Below are positions 1 through 8,283 of a DNA stretch of 49,935 nt, piece by piece (positions within the stretch are counted from its first letter, which is position 1; each line of letters begins with the position of its first letter). The position numbers were made by a program, and so were the translations under genes. The DNA is from Acetobacteraceae bacterium (GTDB taxonomy: Bacteria; Pseudomonadota; Alphaproteobacteria; Acetobacterales; Acetobacteraceae), in assembly GCA_027487385.1 (NCBI GenBank), contig JAIYDS010000156.1, forward strand, positions 1-49,935, written 5' to 3'. The notes beneath the pieces were generated by a model. That model did no database searches. It was not told the origin of the DNA and saw nothing but the letters and a program-made list of their open reading frames with translations.

Positions 1-905
1 ACGAAGCGGTTCAGTTCCTCGGGCGTGGAGGTGAAGCCGTCAAAGCCCAGCTCGGCCATGCGGGTGCGGTATTCGGGCCGCGCGCCGATGCGCTGCATGG
101 CGGCGGAGAGTGTGCCCACCACCTCGGGCGGCATGCGCGCCGGGCCAAACAAGGCCGCGAAGCTCTGCAGGTCAAACCCGGTCAGCCCCACCTCATCCAG
201 CGTCGGCACATCGGGGATCAGGGCGGAGCGGCGCTTGTTCGTCTGGCCCAGCGCGCGCAGCCGGCCCTCGCGCACATGGGCCAGCGTGGGTGTCAGGTCC
301 ACCACGATGGAGGTGACGCGGCCGGCCAGCACATCGGTCAGCGCCGGCGGCGTGGAGCGGTAGGGGACGTGCAGCATCTCGACGCCGGCCAGGCGCGCGA
401 TGGTCGCACCCGCCACGATGCCCGTGCCATTCCCGCTGGCATAGCTGATCTGCCCGGGCCGGGAGCGGGCCAGGGCGATGAATTCCTGGAAATTCCGCGC
501 CGGCACATCCGCGCCGACCGTCAGCCAGAAGACATATTGGCCGAGGCGCGAGATGGGCGTGAAATCGGAGATGGGGTCATAATCCAGCCGCCGCAGCAGC
601 CAGGTGTTCGCACCATGGGTGGTGTTGGTGGTGACGAAGAGCGTGTGCCCATCCGGGGCCGCGCGCATCGCCGCGGCCGCCGCGATGGTGCCATTGGCGC
701 CGGCGCGATTGTCCACCGTGATGTTCACGCCAAGCTCCGCACCCAGCATCTGCGCCAGCACCCGCGCCACGGCATCCGTGCCGGAACCCGCCGCGAAGGG
801 CAGGATGAAGGTGATGGGGCGCGTGGGGCGCCATTCGATCTGCGCGCTGGCAAGCGAGGGGACCGCCAGGCCGGCGGCGATCAGGCTTCGGCGTTGGATG
901 CTCAT
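1..905 (-). CDS. Bug-family tripartite tricarboxylate transporter substrate-binding protein (partial, C-terminus off the window)
   Basis: Periplasmic solute receptor of the Bug/TctC family, which binds carboxylates or related small molecules. The protein opens with a signal peptide (MSIQRRSLIAAGLAVPSLA, cut near residue 20). It then shows family landmarks: RPITFILPFAAGSGTD (the P-loop-like glycine stretch that cradles the ligand carboxylate), NRAGANGTIAA, APDGHTLF and MLHVPYRS. About 301 codons are present against a usual length of about 320, so only the last residues are missing. A GGGAGAG ribosome site precedes the ATG at 905. It is the last gene of a six-gene minus-strand operon, 23 nt after the M20 peptidase. 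No TctA/TctB membrane partner is seen. The ligand is unknown. Confidence 0.9.
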   Translation of the reverse strand, partial: MSIQRRSLIAAGLAVPSLASAQIEWRPTRPITFILPFAAGSGTDAVARVLAQMLGAELGVNITVDNRAGANGTIAAAAAMRAAPDGHTLFVTTNTTHGANTWLLRRLDYDPISDFTPISRLGQYVFWLTVGADVPARNFQEFIALARSRPGQISYASGNGTGIVAGATIARLAGVEMLHVPYRSTPPALTDVLAGRVTSIVVDLTPTLAHVREGRLRALGQTNKRRSALIPDVPTLDEVGLTGFDLQSFAALFGPARMPPEVVGTLSAAMQRIGARPEYRTRMAELGFDGFTSTPEELNRF

Positions 906-928
906 GTTTCTCTCCCAGGATCCGCGGG

Positions 929-2140
929 TTATCCCGCTGTTTCCATTTCCGCGATGGCGAGGATGGTGGCGAGGCTCGCGCGCATGCCGCGCAGCGAGCT
1001 TTCGATCTCCACATCAATCCATTCTTCCAGCGAATGCGCCCGCCCGCCCGTGCCGCCCGAGCCGATGCGCAGCGCGGGAATGCCGAGGCTCATCGGGATA
1101 TTGGCGTCGGTGGAGGACCATTCGAAGCTGGGCGCATAGCCCTCGGCCGCGACGGCCGCCGAAGCCAGCCGCGCGATGGGCGAGCCATTGGGGGTATGCC
1201 CCGCCGGGCGATCCCCCACGGGGACCAGCTCCACCGTGATCTCGCCCTTGCGGGCCGCATTCTCGGCGGCGACGGCGGCGTTGACGCCCTCCAGGAACTG
1301 CTTCTCCAGCCGGGCCAATTGATCGGCGCTGGCGGAGCGGAGATCCACCTCCATCGTCACCGTCTCGGGGATGGCGTTGATCGAGGTGCCGCCCGAGACC
1401 ACGCTGACGCAATGCGTCGTCACCGGCTCGCGCGGGACCTTGATGGCAGCCAGCGTCTGTGCCGCCTGGGCCATCGCATACATCGGGTTCACCAGGCCGA
1501 AGGCGGCGTAGCTGTGCCCGCCCGGGCCGCGAAAGGTGACGCGGAAGCGGCGCGAGCCGATGCCGCCCGTCACGATGCGGTCCACATCGGGGCTGTCCAC
1601 CGTCAGGAAGGCGCGGATGCGCTCGCGCTTCGGGTGATGGGCGAACAGGTGCCGGATGCCGCGCAGATCGCCCAGCCCCTCCTCGCCCACATCGCCGACG
1701 AAGAGGATGTCATGCCGCGTGCGCAGCCCCGCCGCATCCATGGCGCGCAGGAAGGCGAGATTCACGGCGAGGCTGCGCGTGTCATCGCCGACGCCGGGGG
1801 CAAAGAGCTTCGTGCCCTCGCGCCGCACGCGCACATCGGTGCCGGCAGGAAAGACCGTGTCCAGATGGGCGGCGACGACGAGGATATCGCCATTGCCGAA
1901 GCCGCGGCGCAGCCCCATCACATTGCCGACCTCATCCTGCGCGCATTCTTCAAGGCCGTGCGCGCGCAGCATGTCGAGATAGGCCGCCGCGCGCTTTTCC
2001 TCCGCGAAGGGCGGGGCGGGGATTTCGGTCAGGGTGATGATGTCGGCGATGGTGCGTTCGTGTTCCGCGCGCATCACCTCGCAGGCCTGGAGATAGCCAG
2101 CATGGGCGCGGATGGCGGCGATGGTCTGGTCGGTCGTCAT
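929..2140 (-). CDS. M20 family metallopeptidase (amidase/carboxypeptidase type)
   Basis: Cytosolic zinc-dependent hydrolase of the M20 family (403 aa), which cleaves a peptide, N-acyl or N-carbamoyl bond. Visible metal and catalytic residues: AHLDT (H92, D94), GVGDD (bridging Asp about 119), VGEEG (catalytic and metal Glu 153/154), DSPD (about 185) and a late GRAHSLEE His. The lid domain lies between (about 195-310), with the GPGGHSY dimer motif. There is no signal peptide. The start overlaps the stop of the upstream Bug gene by 4 nt (ATGA), so the two are translationally coupled. Specificity is not readable. With an amidohydrolase and two Bug receptors alongside, an N-acyl or N-carbamoyl catabolic step is a reasonable inference. 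Confidence 0.9.
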   Translation of the reverse strand: MTTDQTIAAIRAHAGYLQACEVMRAEHERTIADIITLTEIPAPPFAEEKRAAAYLDMLRAHGLEECAQDEVGNVMGLRRGFGNGDILVVAAHLDTVFPAGTDVRVRREGTKLFAPGVGDDTRSLAVNLAFLRAMDAAGLRTRHDILFVGDVGEEGLGDLRGIRHLFAHHPKRERIRAFLTVDSPDVDRIVTGGIGSRRFRVTFRGPGGHSYAAFGLVNPMYAMAQAAQTLAAIKVPREPVTTHCVSVVSGGTSINAIPETVTMEVDLRSASADQLARLEKQFLEGVNAAVAAENAARKGEITVELVPVGDRPAGHTPNGSPIARLASAAVAAEGYAPSFEWSSTDANIPMSLGIPALRIGSGGTGGRAHSLEEWIDVEIESSLRGMRASLATILAIAEMETAG

Positions 2141-3105
2141 TGCACCCGTGCCCCGGAAAGTCGGACCAATTCGCGCCAGCGGGGCGCTTCCTCGGTGATG
2201 AAGCGTTGCGCGGCCTCGGGGCTCTCCGAGACCACGGCGTCATAGGAAAGCGGACGGAGTGCCGCGCGGAAGCCCTCGTCACGGCCGATGCGGGTGAGGG
2301 CGGCGAAGAGCCGCGCGCGCTCGGCCTCGGGCGTGCCGGCGGCCAGCATGAGCATGTTCCAGCTGCGGATGTCGAAGCCGGCCAGCGCGGGAACCTCGCC
2401 CAGCGATGGCACATCGGGCAGGAATTGCAGCCGCGCGCGGGAGGAGACGGTCAGCGCCAGCAGCCGCCCCGCCGCAACCTGCGGCGAGAGCAAGGGCGGC
2501 AGGTCGCAGAGCCCATCCACCTCGCCCGCCAGGACGGCCTGCACCGCCTCGGCCCCGCCGCGATAGGGCACATGCAGGAATTCGACGCCGGCGCCCGAGG
2601 CGATGGCCGCAAGCGCCAGATGCGAGACGGTGGCGACCCCCGTGGTGCCCATGCGGATCGCGCCCGGCCGCGCGCGGGCGGTGGCCAGCATGTCCGAGAG
2701 GTTGCGCCAATTCTCCCGCCGCGCCGTCTCGGCATTCACCACGCAGAGCACGGCGGCATCGGTGATCTGCGTGACCGGCGCCAGGTCCCGCATCGGGTCG
2801 AAGGGCATGGCGGCTTGCAGCAAGGGCGCCGCCAGGATGCTGGCGGCACCGATGATGCCAAGCGTGGTGCCATCCGGCGCCGATTTCGCCACCACATCGG
2901 CCGCCACCACGCCGCCCGCGCCCACGCGGTTCTCGACGATGACATTCTGCTCCAGCACGGGCGTCAGGCGGTCGGCCAGGATGCGGCCCAGGCTGTCCAC
3001 CGCGCCGCCGGGCGGGAAGGGGACGATGATGCGCAAGGGCCGGCGCTGGGCCTGCGCGAGGCCGGGCGCCGCAAGGCCGGCGATGATGAGGCTGCGGCGC
3101 TTCAT
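2137..3105 (-). CDS. Bug-family tripartite tricarboxylate transporter substrate-binding protein
   Basis: Complete 322-aa periplasmic receptor. It has a short signal peptide (MKRRSLIIAGLAAPGLAQAQ), then RIIVPFPPGGAVD, the ligand-loop glycine motif, followed by ENRVGAGG, APDGTTLG and EFLHVPYRGG, all standard for TctC/Bug proteins. It is clearly diverged from the other receptor in the operon (1-905), so the pair may bind different ligands or differ in affinity. It overlaps the amidohydrolase upstream and the M20 gene downstream by 4 nt each. No TctA/TctB permease genes lie in the window, so the transport partner must be elsewhere or the protein acts as a sensor-type receptor. Confidence 0.93.
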   Translation of the reverse strand: MKRRSLIIAGLAAPGLAQAQRRPLRIIVPFPPGGAVDSLGRILADRLTPVLEQNVIVENRVGAGGVVAADVVAKSAPDGTTLGIIGAASILAAPLLQAAMPFDPMRDLAPVTQITDAAVLCVVNAETARRENWRNLSDMLATARARPGAIRMGTTGVATVSHLALAAIASGAGVEFLHVPYRGGAEAVQAVLAGEVDGLCDLPPLLSPQVAAGRLLALTVSSRARLQFLPDVPSLGEVPALAGFDIRSWNMLMLAAGTPEAERARLFAALTRIGRDEGFRAALRPLSYDAVVSESPEAAQRFITEEAPRWRELVRLSGARVQ

Positions 3106-4490
3106 GCGAATTCCCTCTGGCTGGCAAGGCGGGCCGGAATGGCGCCGCGCCGGGCGGCTTCGGCCCAGACGGCTTCGATGGCGGCCCGCCCGCGCCGCGT
3201 GACCGCCGCCGCATCGCCGCGCGCCAACTGGCGGTCCCGCACGCGGATTTGGCCTGCGGTGATGACGGTCTGCGCGTCACTCCCCTGGCCATTGGTCAGC
3301 AGCGCGCGCAGCGGATTCCAGACCGGCTGGTAGCGTGGCCGCGCCAGATCGAAGATCACGACATCCGCGCGTGCCCCGGGCGTGAGGCGGCCGAGATCGG
3401 GCCGTTGCAGCGCATCCGCCGCATCGCGCGTGGCCGCTGTCAGCAGGCGTTCGGCGCTGCCGGCACCGGCGCGGCCCGCCTGGGTCTTGGCCAGCATGGC
3501 GGCGGCGCGCAGCTCATCCACCATGTCGAGCGTGACGCCATCCGTGCCGATGCCGAGCCGCACGCCGGACTCCAGGAAGCGCGCCAGCGGCACGCCCCGC
3601 CCCGAACGCGCGAAGCCGAGCGGGCAGGAGGCGATGGTGGAGCCGGCATCGCGCACCATCGCGATTTCCTCATCGGTGGCGAACATCGCATGGCCCAGGA
3701 TCACGCCCGGCCGCAGCAGCCCGCAATCGGCGATATGCGCGACGCTGCCCTTGCCATGGGCGGCCTTCACGGCGGCCACCTCCATCGGGTTCTGCGCGCA
3801 ATGGATGGAGACGATGGCGCCAAGCTCGCGCGCGGCCCGGTCAATGCGGCGCAGCAGGTCCGGGGAGTTGCTGTCCGGCCCATGTGGACCAAAGCCCACT
3901 GAGGCCAGGCCATCCGGCCCCTGGTGTCGTTCGGCATGCAGGCGCATGACGAAGTCGAAGCTGGCATCGCTGGCATCGGCGCCGCGCCAGGCGGGGTTGC
4001 CCGCCTCATCCATCGTCAGGTTCGGCTGGGTAAACAAATAAGGGCAGGACCATGTGCGCAGGCCGAGCGCCGTCGCACGCGGGATGAATTCATGCTGCTG
4101 CGGGCGCCAGATGTCGAGCATCGCCGTGGTGCCGGTCATCAGGCTTTCCAGCAGCGACATTTCCACCGCATCGCCGATGGCCTCGGCCGACATCATCTCC
4201 GCCACCAGATCGCCCAGCGGCATCAGCAGCGAAAACAGGATATGCCCGGGCAGGTCGCCCGGCTGGATGTCATCCGCCAGGCCCCGGAACAGCGGGGCCG
4301 AGAAGGCGTGATTGTGCAAATTGATCAGGCCGGGCGTGAGCAGGCCCTCCGGCACCTCGATGCGCTCGGCATCCAGGCTCGGGCGCTCGCTCACGATATC
4401 CGCGATGCGGTCGCCCTCAATGATCAGATGCGCCCCCTCCCGCAATCCGGTCTCGGCGCACCAGAGCCAGCGGGGGGAGAGGACGATCAT
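3102..4490 (-). CDS. Metal-dependent amidohydrolase / deaminase-like hydrolase
   Basis: 462-aa cytosolic amidohydrolase of the chlorohydrolase/deaminase branch (TrzN/AtzA/SsnA-like). Metal ligands are visible: LHNHAF (H59, H61), SIHCAQ near residue 230, GHAMF near 266 and IGTDG near 315. The N-terminal strand (residues 1-50) and the C-terminal DVVIFDLARP strand form the composite beta-sandwich. Such enzymes remove amino or halide groups from N-heterocycles, guanine-like bases or similar compounds; the exact substrate cannot be read. It is directly adjacent to the dehydrogenase stop and overlaps the next Bug gene by 4 nt. It is the most substrate-diagnostic gene of this operon. Confidence 0.88.
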   Translation of the reverse strand: MIVLSPRWLWCAETGLREGAHLIIEGDRIADIVSERPSLDAERIEVPEGLLTPGLINLHNHAFSAPLFRGLADDIQPGDLPGHILFSLLMPLGDLVAEMMSAEAIGDAVEMSLLESLMTGTTAMLDIWRPQQHEFIPRATALGLRTWSCPYLFTQPNLTMDEAGNPAWRGADASDASFDFVMRLHAERHQGPDGLASVGFGPHGPDSNSPDLLRRIDRAARELGAIVSIHCAQNPMEVAAVKAAHGKGSVAHIADCGLLRPGVILGHAMFATDEEIAMVRDAGSTIASCPLGFARSGRGVPLARFLESGVRLGIGTDGVTLDMVDELRAAAMLAKTQAGRAGAGSAERLLTAATRDAADALQRPDLGRLTPGARADVVIFDLARPRYQPVWNPLRALLTNGQGSDAQTVITAGQIRVRDRQLARGDAAAVTRRGRAAIEAVWAEAARRGAIPARLASQREFA

Positions 4491-5459
4491 TCAGACGATC
4501 CGGTTCACGAGGTCGCTGCGGCCAGCCTGCAGGCGCTGGATGTTCTCCATCATCAGGTCGAGCACATTATCCTCGTAGGAGCAGGTCTCGCCCGCCGTGT
4601 GCGGCGTGAGGAAGGCGTTGGGCAGCGTCCAGAGCGGGGATTCCGGCGGCAGCGGTTCCGTCGCCATCACATCGAGGCCGGCGCCGCGGATGGTGCCATC
4701 GCGCAGGGCCGCGATCAGCGCCTCCTCATCGGCCACCTTCCCGCGCGCGCAATTGATCAGATAGGCGGTGGGCTTCATGGCGGCGAGTGCGGCGCCATTG
4801 ATCAGCCCCGTCGTCTCCGCCGTCAGCGGGCAGACCAGCACGACGAAATCCGCGCGCGGCAGGATCTGCGGCAGAGCGGCGGTAGAATGCACCTCATCCG
4901 CACCCTCGGCGCCCGAGGCCGGGTTGGCGCGCACGCCGATGACGGTCATCTCCAGCGCCTTGAGCACGCGGATCACCCGCTTGCCGATGGCGCCCATGCC
5001 GATGACCACGGCGGTCTTGCCGTTCAGCTCATCCTCGCGCTGGGTGAAATCGCCCTTCATCCCAGACCAGAATTTCTTGTGCTGGTCATCACGGGCGATG
5101 AACAGTTTCCGCGTGATGCCGAGCATGAGGCTCACCGCATGCTCGCTGACGGCGGCCGCATTGCCGCCGGCCGCGGAGGCCAGCGCGATGCCATGTTCCT
5201 TGAAGGTCGGCCGGTCATACTGATCCGTGCCGGCGGAGAGCGACTGCACGAATTTCAGCCGCGAGGTGAGCGTGGGCAGGGTGTTGCGCCAGAAGCCGCT
5301 GACCACCAGCACATCGGCCTCGGGGATGCGGGCCTGGAGTTCGTCCAGGCTGCGCACCTCGAAATGCGGGAAGGGCGCGCCGCGCGCCACGAAGCGGTCG
5401 GCGCAGCGATAGGCCACATGGGCGAAGCAGATGGTGGGGTTGCTCGGAAACTGGCTCAT
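4491..5459 (-). CDS. D-2-hydroxyacid dehydrogenase
   Basis: 322-aa NAD(P)-dependent oxidoreductase that interconverts D-2-hydroxyacids and 2-oxoacids. It shows the Rossmann motif GMGAIGK (from about residue 154), the substrate-binding NCARGK (R239), the catalytic Glu of MATEPL (E268) and the proton-relay TPHTAGE (H287). This R-E-H triad and the length are standard for the 2-hydroxyacid dehydrogenase family. It overlaps the upstream hydrolase by 4 nt. It probably reduces or oxidises an acid released by the amidohydrolase and M20 steps; that assignment is inference from position only. Confidence 0.9.
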   Translation of the reverse strand: MSQFPSNPTICFAHVAYRCADRFVARGAPFPHFEVRSLDELQARIPEADVLVVSGFWRNTLPTLTSRLKFVQSLSAGTDQYDRPTFKEHGIALASAAGGNAAAVSEHAVSLMLGITRKLFIARDDQHKKFWSGMKGDFTQREDELNGKTAVVIGMGAIGKRVIRVLKALEMTVIGVRANPASGAEGADEVHSTAALPQILPRADFVVLVCPLTAETTGLINGAALAAMKPTAYLINCARGKVADEEALIAALRDGTIRGAGLDVMATEPLPPESPLWTLPNAFLTPHTAGETCSYEDNVLDLMMENIQRLQAGRSDLVNRIV

Positions 5460-6493
5460 GCTGCGGCCTCCTCAAGAAAGACTTGGACGGCCTGGAAGAG
5501 CGCGCCGCGGTTGCGTTCCATCCACATCCCATGCGTGCCCTCCCCCAGCAGCACCAGGCGCTTGCCGGGCGAGGCGGTGAGCAGCGGGAAGAGGGTCTGC
5601 GCCATATAGGGCGGCGTGTCCTGGTCCCATTCGCCCAGCACCAGCAGGGTGGGGGCGGTGATCTTCGCGGGGTCGTAATAGGGGCGGCCGGCCGCCCAGT
5701 ATTCGCGCCCATCCGCCACCACGCCATTGGGCGCGCGCAGCGCGGGCGGGTTGCGGCGCAGCCCCTCGGGGTCGGTCGCCCAGGTGACGCCAGCCCAATG
5801 CTCGAACCAGCCGGGCGGCACGAGGGTCGCGCGATGCGCCTCCGGCACGCCGGCACCGCGCCGCGCGCGCGCCTGCTCCTGCGTCACGAAGCGATAGGCG
5901 CCGATGGTCCCGCCCTGATCCACCAGCGAGGGCGTCTGCCGGTTCCAGATCGGCGCGTAGAGCACCAGGCGCTCCACCAGGGACGGGTTGTCGGCGGCGA
6001 AGCGGCCCATCAGCGCCGTGCCCCAGGAATAGCCGAAATGCACGCATTTCGCGATGGAGCGCCGGCCGCGCACGAAGTTGGACACGCTGAGGATATCGGC
6101 CACCGCCGTCACGCCGCGCACCAGCGGCGGATTGGCCTCGGGCGGCTGGGACATTTCGGGCGGGCGGGTGGAGCGGCCATAGCCGCGGATATCCATGCAC
6201 CACACGTCGAAGCCGCGCCCGGCGATATAGTCCATCCAGGAGAGGCCGCCCAAGGGCAGGTCGAAGGCCGTATGCGCGGGATAGGTCGCGCCATGGACCA
6301 TGATGATGGTGCGGCCGGGGGTGAAGCTCGTCATGCTTTCCAGCCGCTTGTTGCGCACGAAAAGCTCGATCCCGGCATCGCTCGCCGGCACCATGAATTC
6401 CTCGGTGATGATGCGCGGCGCCTGCGCATCGGCCTGGACCGTCAACAGCGGCGCGGCCAGGGCTGGCGCGGCAAGCAGGACACGGCGTTGCAT
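5456..6493 (-). CDS. Exported alpha/beta-fold hydrolase
   Basis: 345-aa alpha/beta hydrolase and first gene of the six-gene operon. The N-terminus (MQRRVLLAAPALAAPLL...ADAQ) looks like a signal peptide, so the enzyme is probably periplasmic. The catalytic triad is readable: nucleophile S156 in GYSWGTA, acid D290 or D292 in GEWDQD, and H321 in GEGTHGMWM; VHGATYP supplies the oxyanion region. A GGGAGAA ribosome site lies upstream of the ATG. A likely role is hydrolysis of an ester or lactone in the periplasm, with the product captured by the Bug receptors encoded downstream. The substrate is unknown. Confidence 0.88.
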   Translation of the reverse strand: MQRRVLLAAPALAAPLLTVQADAQAPRIITEEFMVPASDAGIELFVRNKRLESMTSFTPGRTIIMVHGATYPAHTAFDLPLGGLSWMDYIAGRGFDVWCMDIRGYGRSTRPPEMSQPPEANPPLVRGVTAVADILSVSNFVRGRRSIAKCVHFGYSWGTALMGRFAADNPSLVERLVLYAPIWNRQTPSLVDQGGTIGAYRFVTQEQARARRGAGVPEAHRATLVPPGWFEHWAGVTWATDPEGLRRNPPALRAPNGVVADGREYWAAGRPYYDPAKITAPTLLVLGEWDQDTPPYMAQTLFPLLTASPGKRLVLLGEGTHGMWMERNRGALFQAVQVFLEEAAA

Positions 6494-6557
6494 GCGGAAT
6501 TCTCCCTCGGGGTTGGGCTGAGACTACCCAAGCCCGCGCAACTCCGCGAGGGGGCGT

Positions 6558-7067
6558 TCAACTCAGCAGCGCCAGCCAGGCGCGGCGCAGATCATCGGTG
6601 GTGAAGCGGCGCGAGGTGAGGATGACGAAATAGGCATCGCCATCATTGCTCGGGCTGCCCTCGCCGCCGCGAAAGGCCAGAAGGCGGCGGCCGGGGCGGG
6701 CGGGGGTGCGGGTCTGCCATTGGTCCACCACCACCAGCCCCTCGCTGGTCTCGCCCAGGTAGATGGCGGCGTGGTTGCCGGTATCGAGGTTCGCGTAGCG
6801 CCCATCGGGGGTGAAGGTGGCGATGGCCGTGCCGCGCGGAATGGCGGCATTGGCCCGCACCCAGGGCCCCTTGCGCCAGAGGAAGGTGACGGGCGCGCCC
6901 GCCGCCGCCTGCACCAGCGGCACGCAATGCCCATTGCCGAGGAAGGAGACCTGCTGCTCCCACATCTCCGGGCGTTCGGCCAGGTAGAAGTCGAAATCCT
7001 CGGCGCGGCCGTCCCGCGCCTCATGGGCGAAGATCTCTTCCATCTGGCGGCGCGAACCCGCACCCAT
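6558..7067 (-). CDS. BPSL0067 family protein, amidase-like
   Basis: 169-aa protein resembling the BPSL0067 family, small cysteine-histidine proteins related to NlpC/P60-type amidases. Likely catalytic residues are C48 in GNGHCVPLV and H99 in DTGNHAAIYLG, followed by VVVDQWQTR, a typical third-strand motif. No signal peptide is visible. A GGGAG ribosome site precedes the ATG at 7067. It is separated by 64 nt from the hydrolase operon on the same strand, so co-transcription is possible but not compelled. Family members are often found near secretion-system effectors, but no type VI genes are in this window. Confidence 0.7.
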   Translation of the reverse strand: MGAGSRRQMEEIFAHEARDGRAEDFDFYLAERPEMWEQQVSFLGNGHCVPLVQAAAGAPVTFLWRKGPWVRANAAIPRGTAIATFTPDGRYANLDTGNHAAIYLGETSEGLVVVDQWQTRTPARPGRRLLAFRGGEGSPSNDGDAYFVILTSRRFTTDDLRRAWLALLS

Positions 7068-7121
7068 CGCGTGGCTCCCTGCTGGGCGTCGCGCAAGCCT
7101 AGACCCGGGACGGGCCGGCCG

Positions 7122-8216
7122 TCACTTCTCGCAGCGGATGAAGAGCGTGCTGCGATGCGCGATCTCGCCCACATCGGCCGTGCTGCGCTCGGGGCCGGTG
7201 GATTCCAGCACGCGCGGCTCCACGCCGGCGCGGCGGGCGAAGGCCAGCGCCGCCTGGCCCTGGATGGCGAAATTCACATTCTGCGCGATGTCGCCCGTGC
7301 GGCGGCTCACCGCCTGGGCATTCAGCTTGGAGACGACGACGCCGACGATATTGCCCTGCATGTCCACCAGCGGCCCACCGGAATTGCCCGGCTGCACCTC
7401 GGCGCTGATCTGATACTGGTTGGGATTGTCGCCGATGCCGCGCAGCCCGTTCACCTCGCCCCGCGTCAGCTTGGGGTCGGAGCTGAGCAGCCCGGCCAGC
7501 GGGAAGCCATAGGCCACCACGCCCTCGCCCCGGCGCACCGCCGGCGCGTTCCGGAAGGCGAGCGTCGGCCCCACCAGGCCCGGCACGTTCAGCACCGCGA
7601 TGTCGAGTTGCGCATCCATCCGTGCGGGCGGCGCGGCCGCCAGCCAATGGCCCGAGGGGCTGCGCAGGATCACGCGGTTGCAATTGTCGATGACGTGATG
7701 GTTCGTCATCACCCGCTCGGGCGCGATGAGGAAGCCCGTGCCGGTCGAAACCTGGCGCGCCTGCTGGTTGGGCTGGGCGAGCGGCGTCTCGCGGCTGGCC
7801 GGGCCCGCCATGGGCAGGGGGCGCGCCGCCTGCGGGGCGGCCGGGCGCGCGGCTTGGGCGAAATCAATGTTGCGGTTCACGCAGATATCCTGGTCGCGCA
7901 GCACGGATTCGCGCCCATCGCCCAGCACCAGGCGCAGGTCGAAGCGGCAGCCGGCATCGGCGGCCGGATTCACGCGAAACCCGCCGCCCTCGTTCAAGGG
8001 GCGGTCGGGCCGAAGCAGGTTGCCCCCCCAATCGCCCTGGCCGCCGCGCGGGCTGCGCACGGCGAAAAGCTGCGTGGCCTCGCTTCCCGTGCGGTTCACG
8101 ACCCGAAACCCGGAGGGCTCGGCGGCGCTCTGCGCCAGGGCGGGGAGGGGCCCATGAAGGGCGGAGGAGAGGGCGAGGAGGGTGAGAATCATCCGCATGG
8201 GCCGCGATGTGCGCAT
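7122..8216 (-). CDS. Secreted trypsin-like serine protease with N-terminal beta domain
   Basis: About 364-aa exported protease. A signal peptide (RMILTLLALSSALHGPLPALAQ) is followed by an accessory domain (about residues 30-130) containing VVNRTGSEATQLF. The chymotrypsin-fold domain has H in MTNHHVID (about residue 172), D in AQLDIAVL (about 202) and S in GNSGGPLVD (about 280). No PDZ domain is present, so it is not a DegP/HtrA housekeeping protease. The open frame starts at GTG 8219; ATG 8216 is preferred, and ATG 8198 would give a tidier signal peptide. It diverges from copA, and the 67-nt gap holds the copper operator. It may be co-regulated only by proximity. Confidence 0.85.
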   Translation of the reverse strand: MRTSRPMRMILTLLALSSALHGPLPALAQSAAEPSGFRVVNRTGSEATQLFAVRSPRGGQGDWGGNLLRPDRPLNEGGGFRVNPAADAGCRFDLRLVLGDGRESVLRDQDICVNRNIDFAQAARPAAPQAARPLPMAGPASRETPLAQPNQQARQVSTGTGFLIAPERVMTNHHVIDNCNRVILRSPSGHWLAAAPPARMDAQLDIAVLNVPGLVGPTLAFRNAPAVRRGEGVVAYGFPLAGLLSSDPKLTRGEVNGLRGIGDNPNQYQISAEVQPGNSGGPLVDMQGNIVGVVVSKLNAQAVSRRTGDIAQNVNFAIQGQAALAFARRAGVEPRVLESTGPERSTADVGEIAHRSTLFIRCEK

Positions 8217-8246
8217 CACTTTGCGTCAGCGCAAGGTGCGCCCGCC

Positions 8247-8277
8247 TTGACCCTGCCACAGTGGCAGGCGCCACCTG
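8247..8277 (+). promoter_or_regulatory. CueR-type copper promoter/operator of copA
   Basis: A -35 TTGACC (8247-8252) is followed by the perfect palindrome CCTGCCAC-A-GTGGCAGG (8252-8268), sitting in the long spacer typical of MerR-family promoters. The -10 position 19 bp downstream would be CACCTG (8272-8277), which is weak, as expected for an activator-dependent promoter. MerR/CueR regulators bind such dyads and untwist the overlong spacer when they carry Cu(I). The regulator gene is the second gene of the same operon. Confidence 0.75.
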
Positions 8278-8283
8278 GGAATC

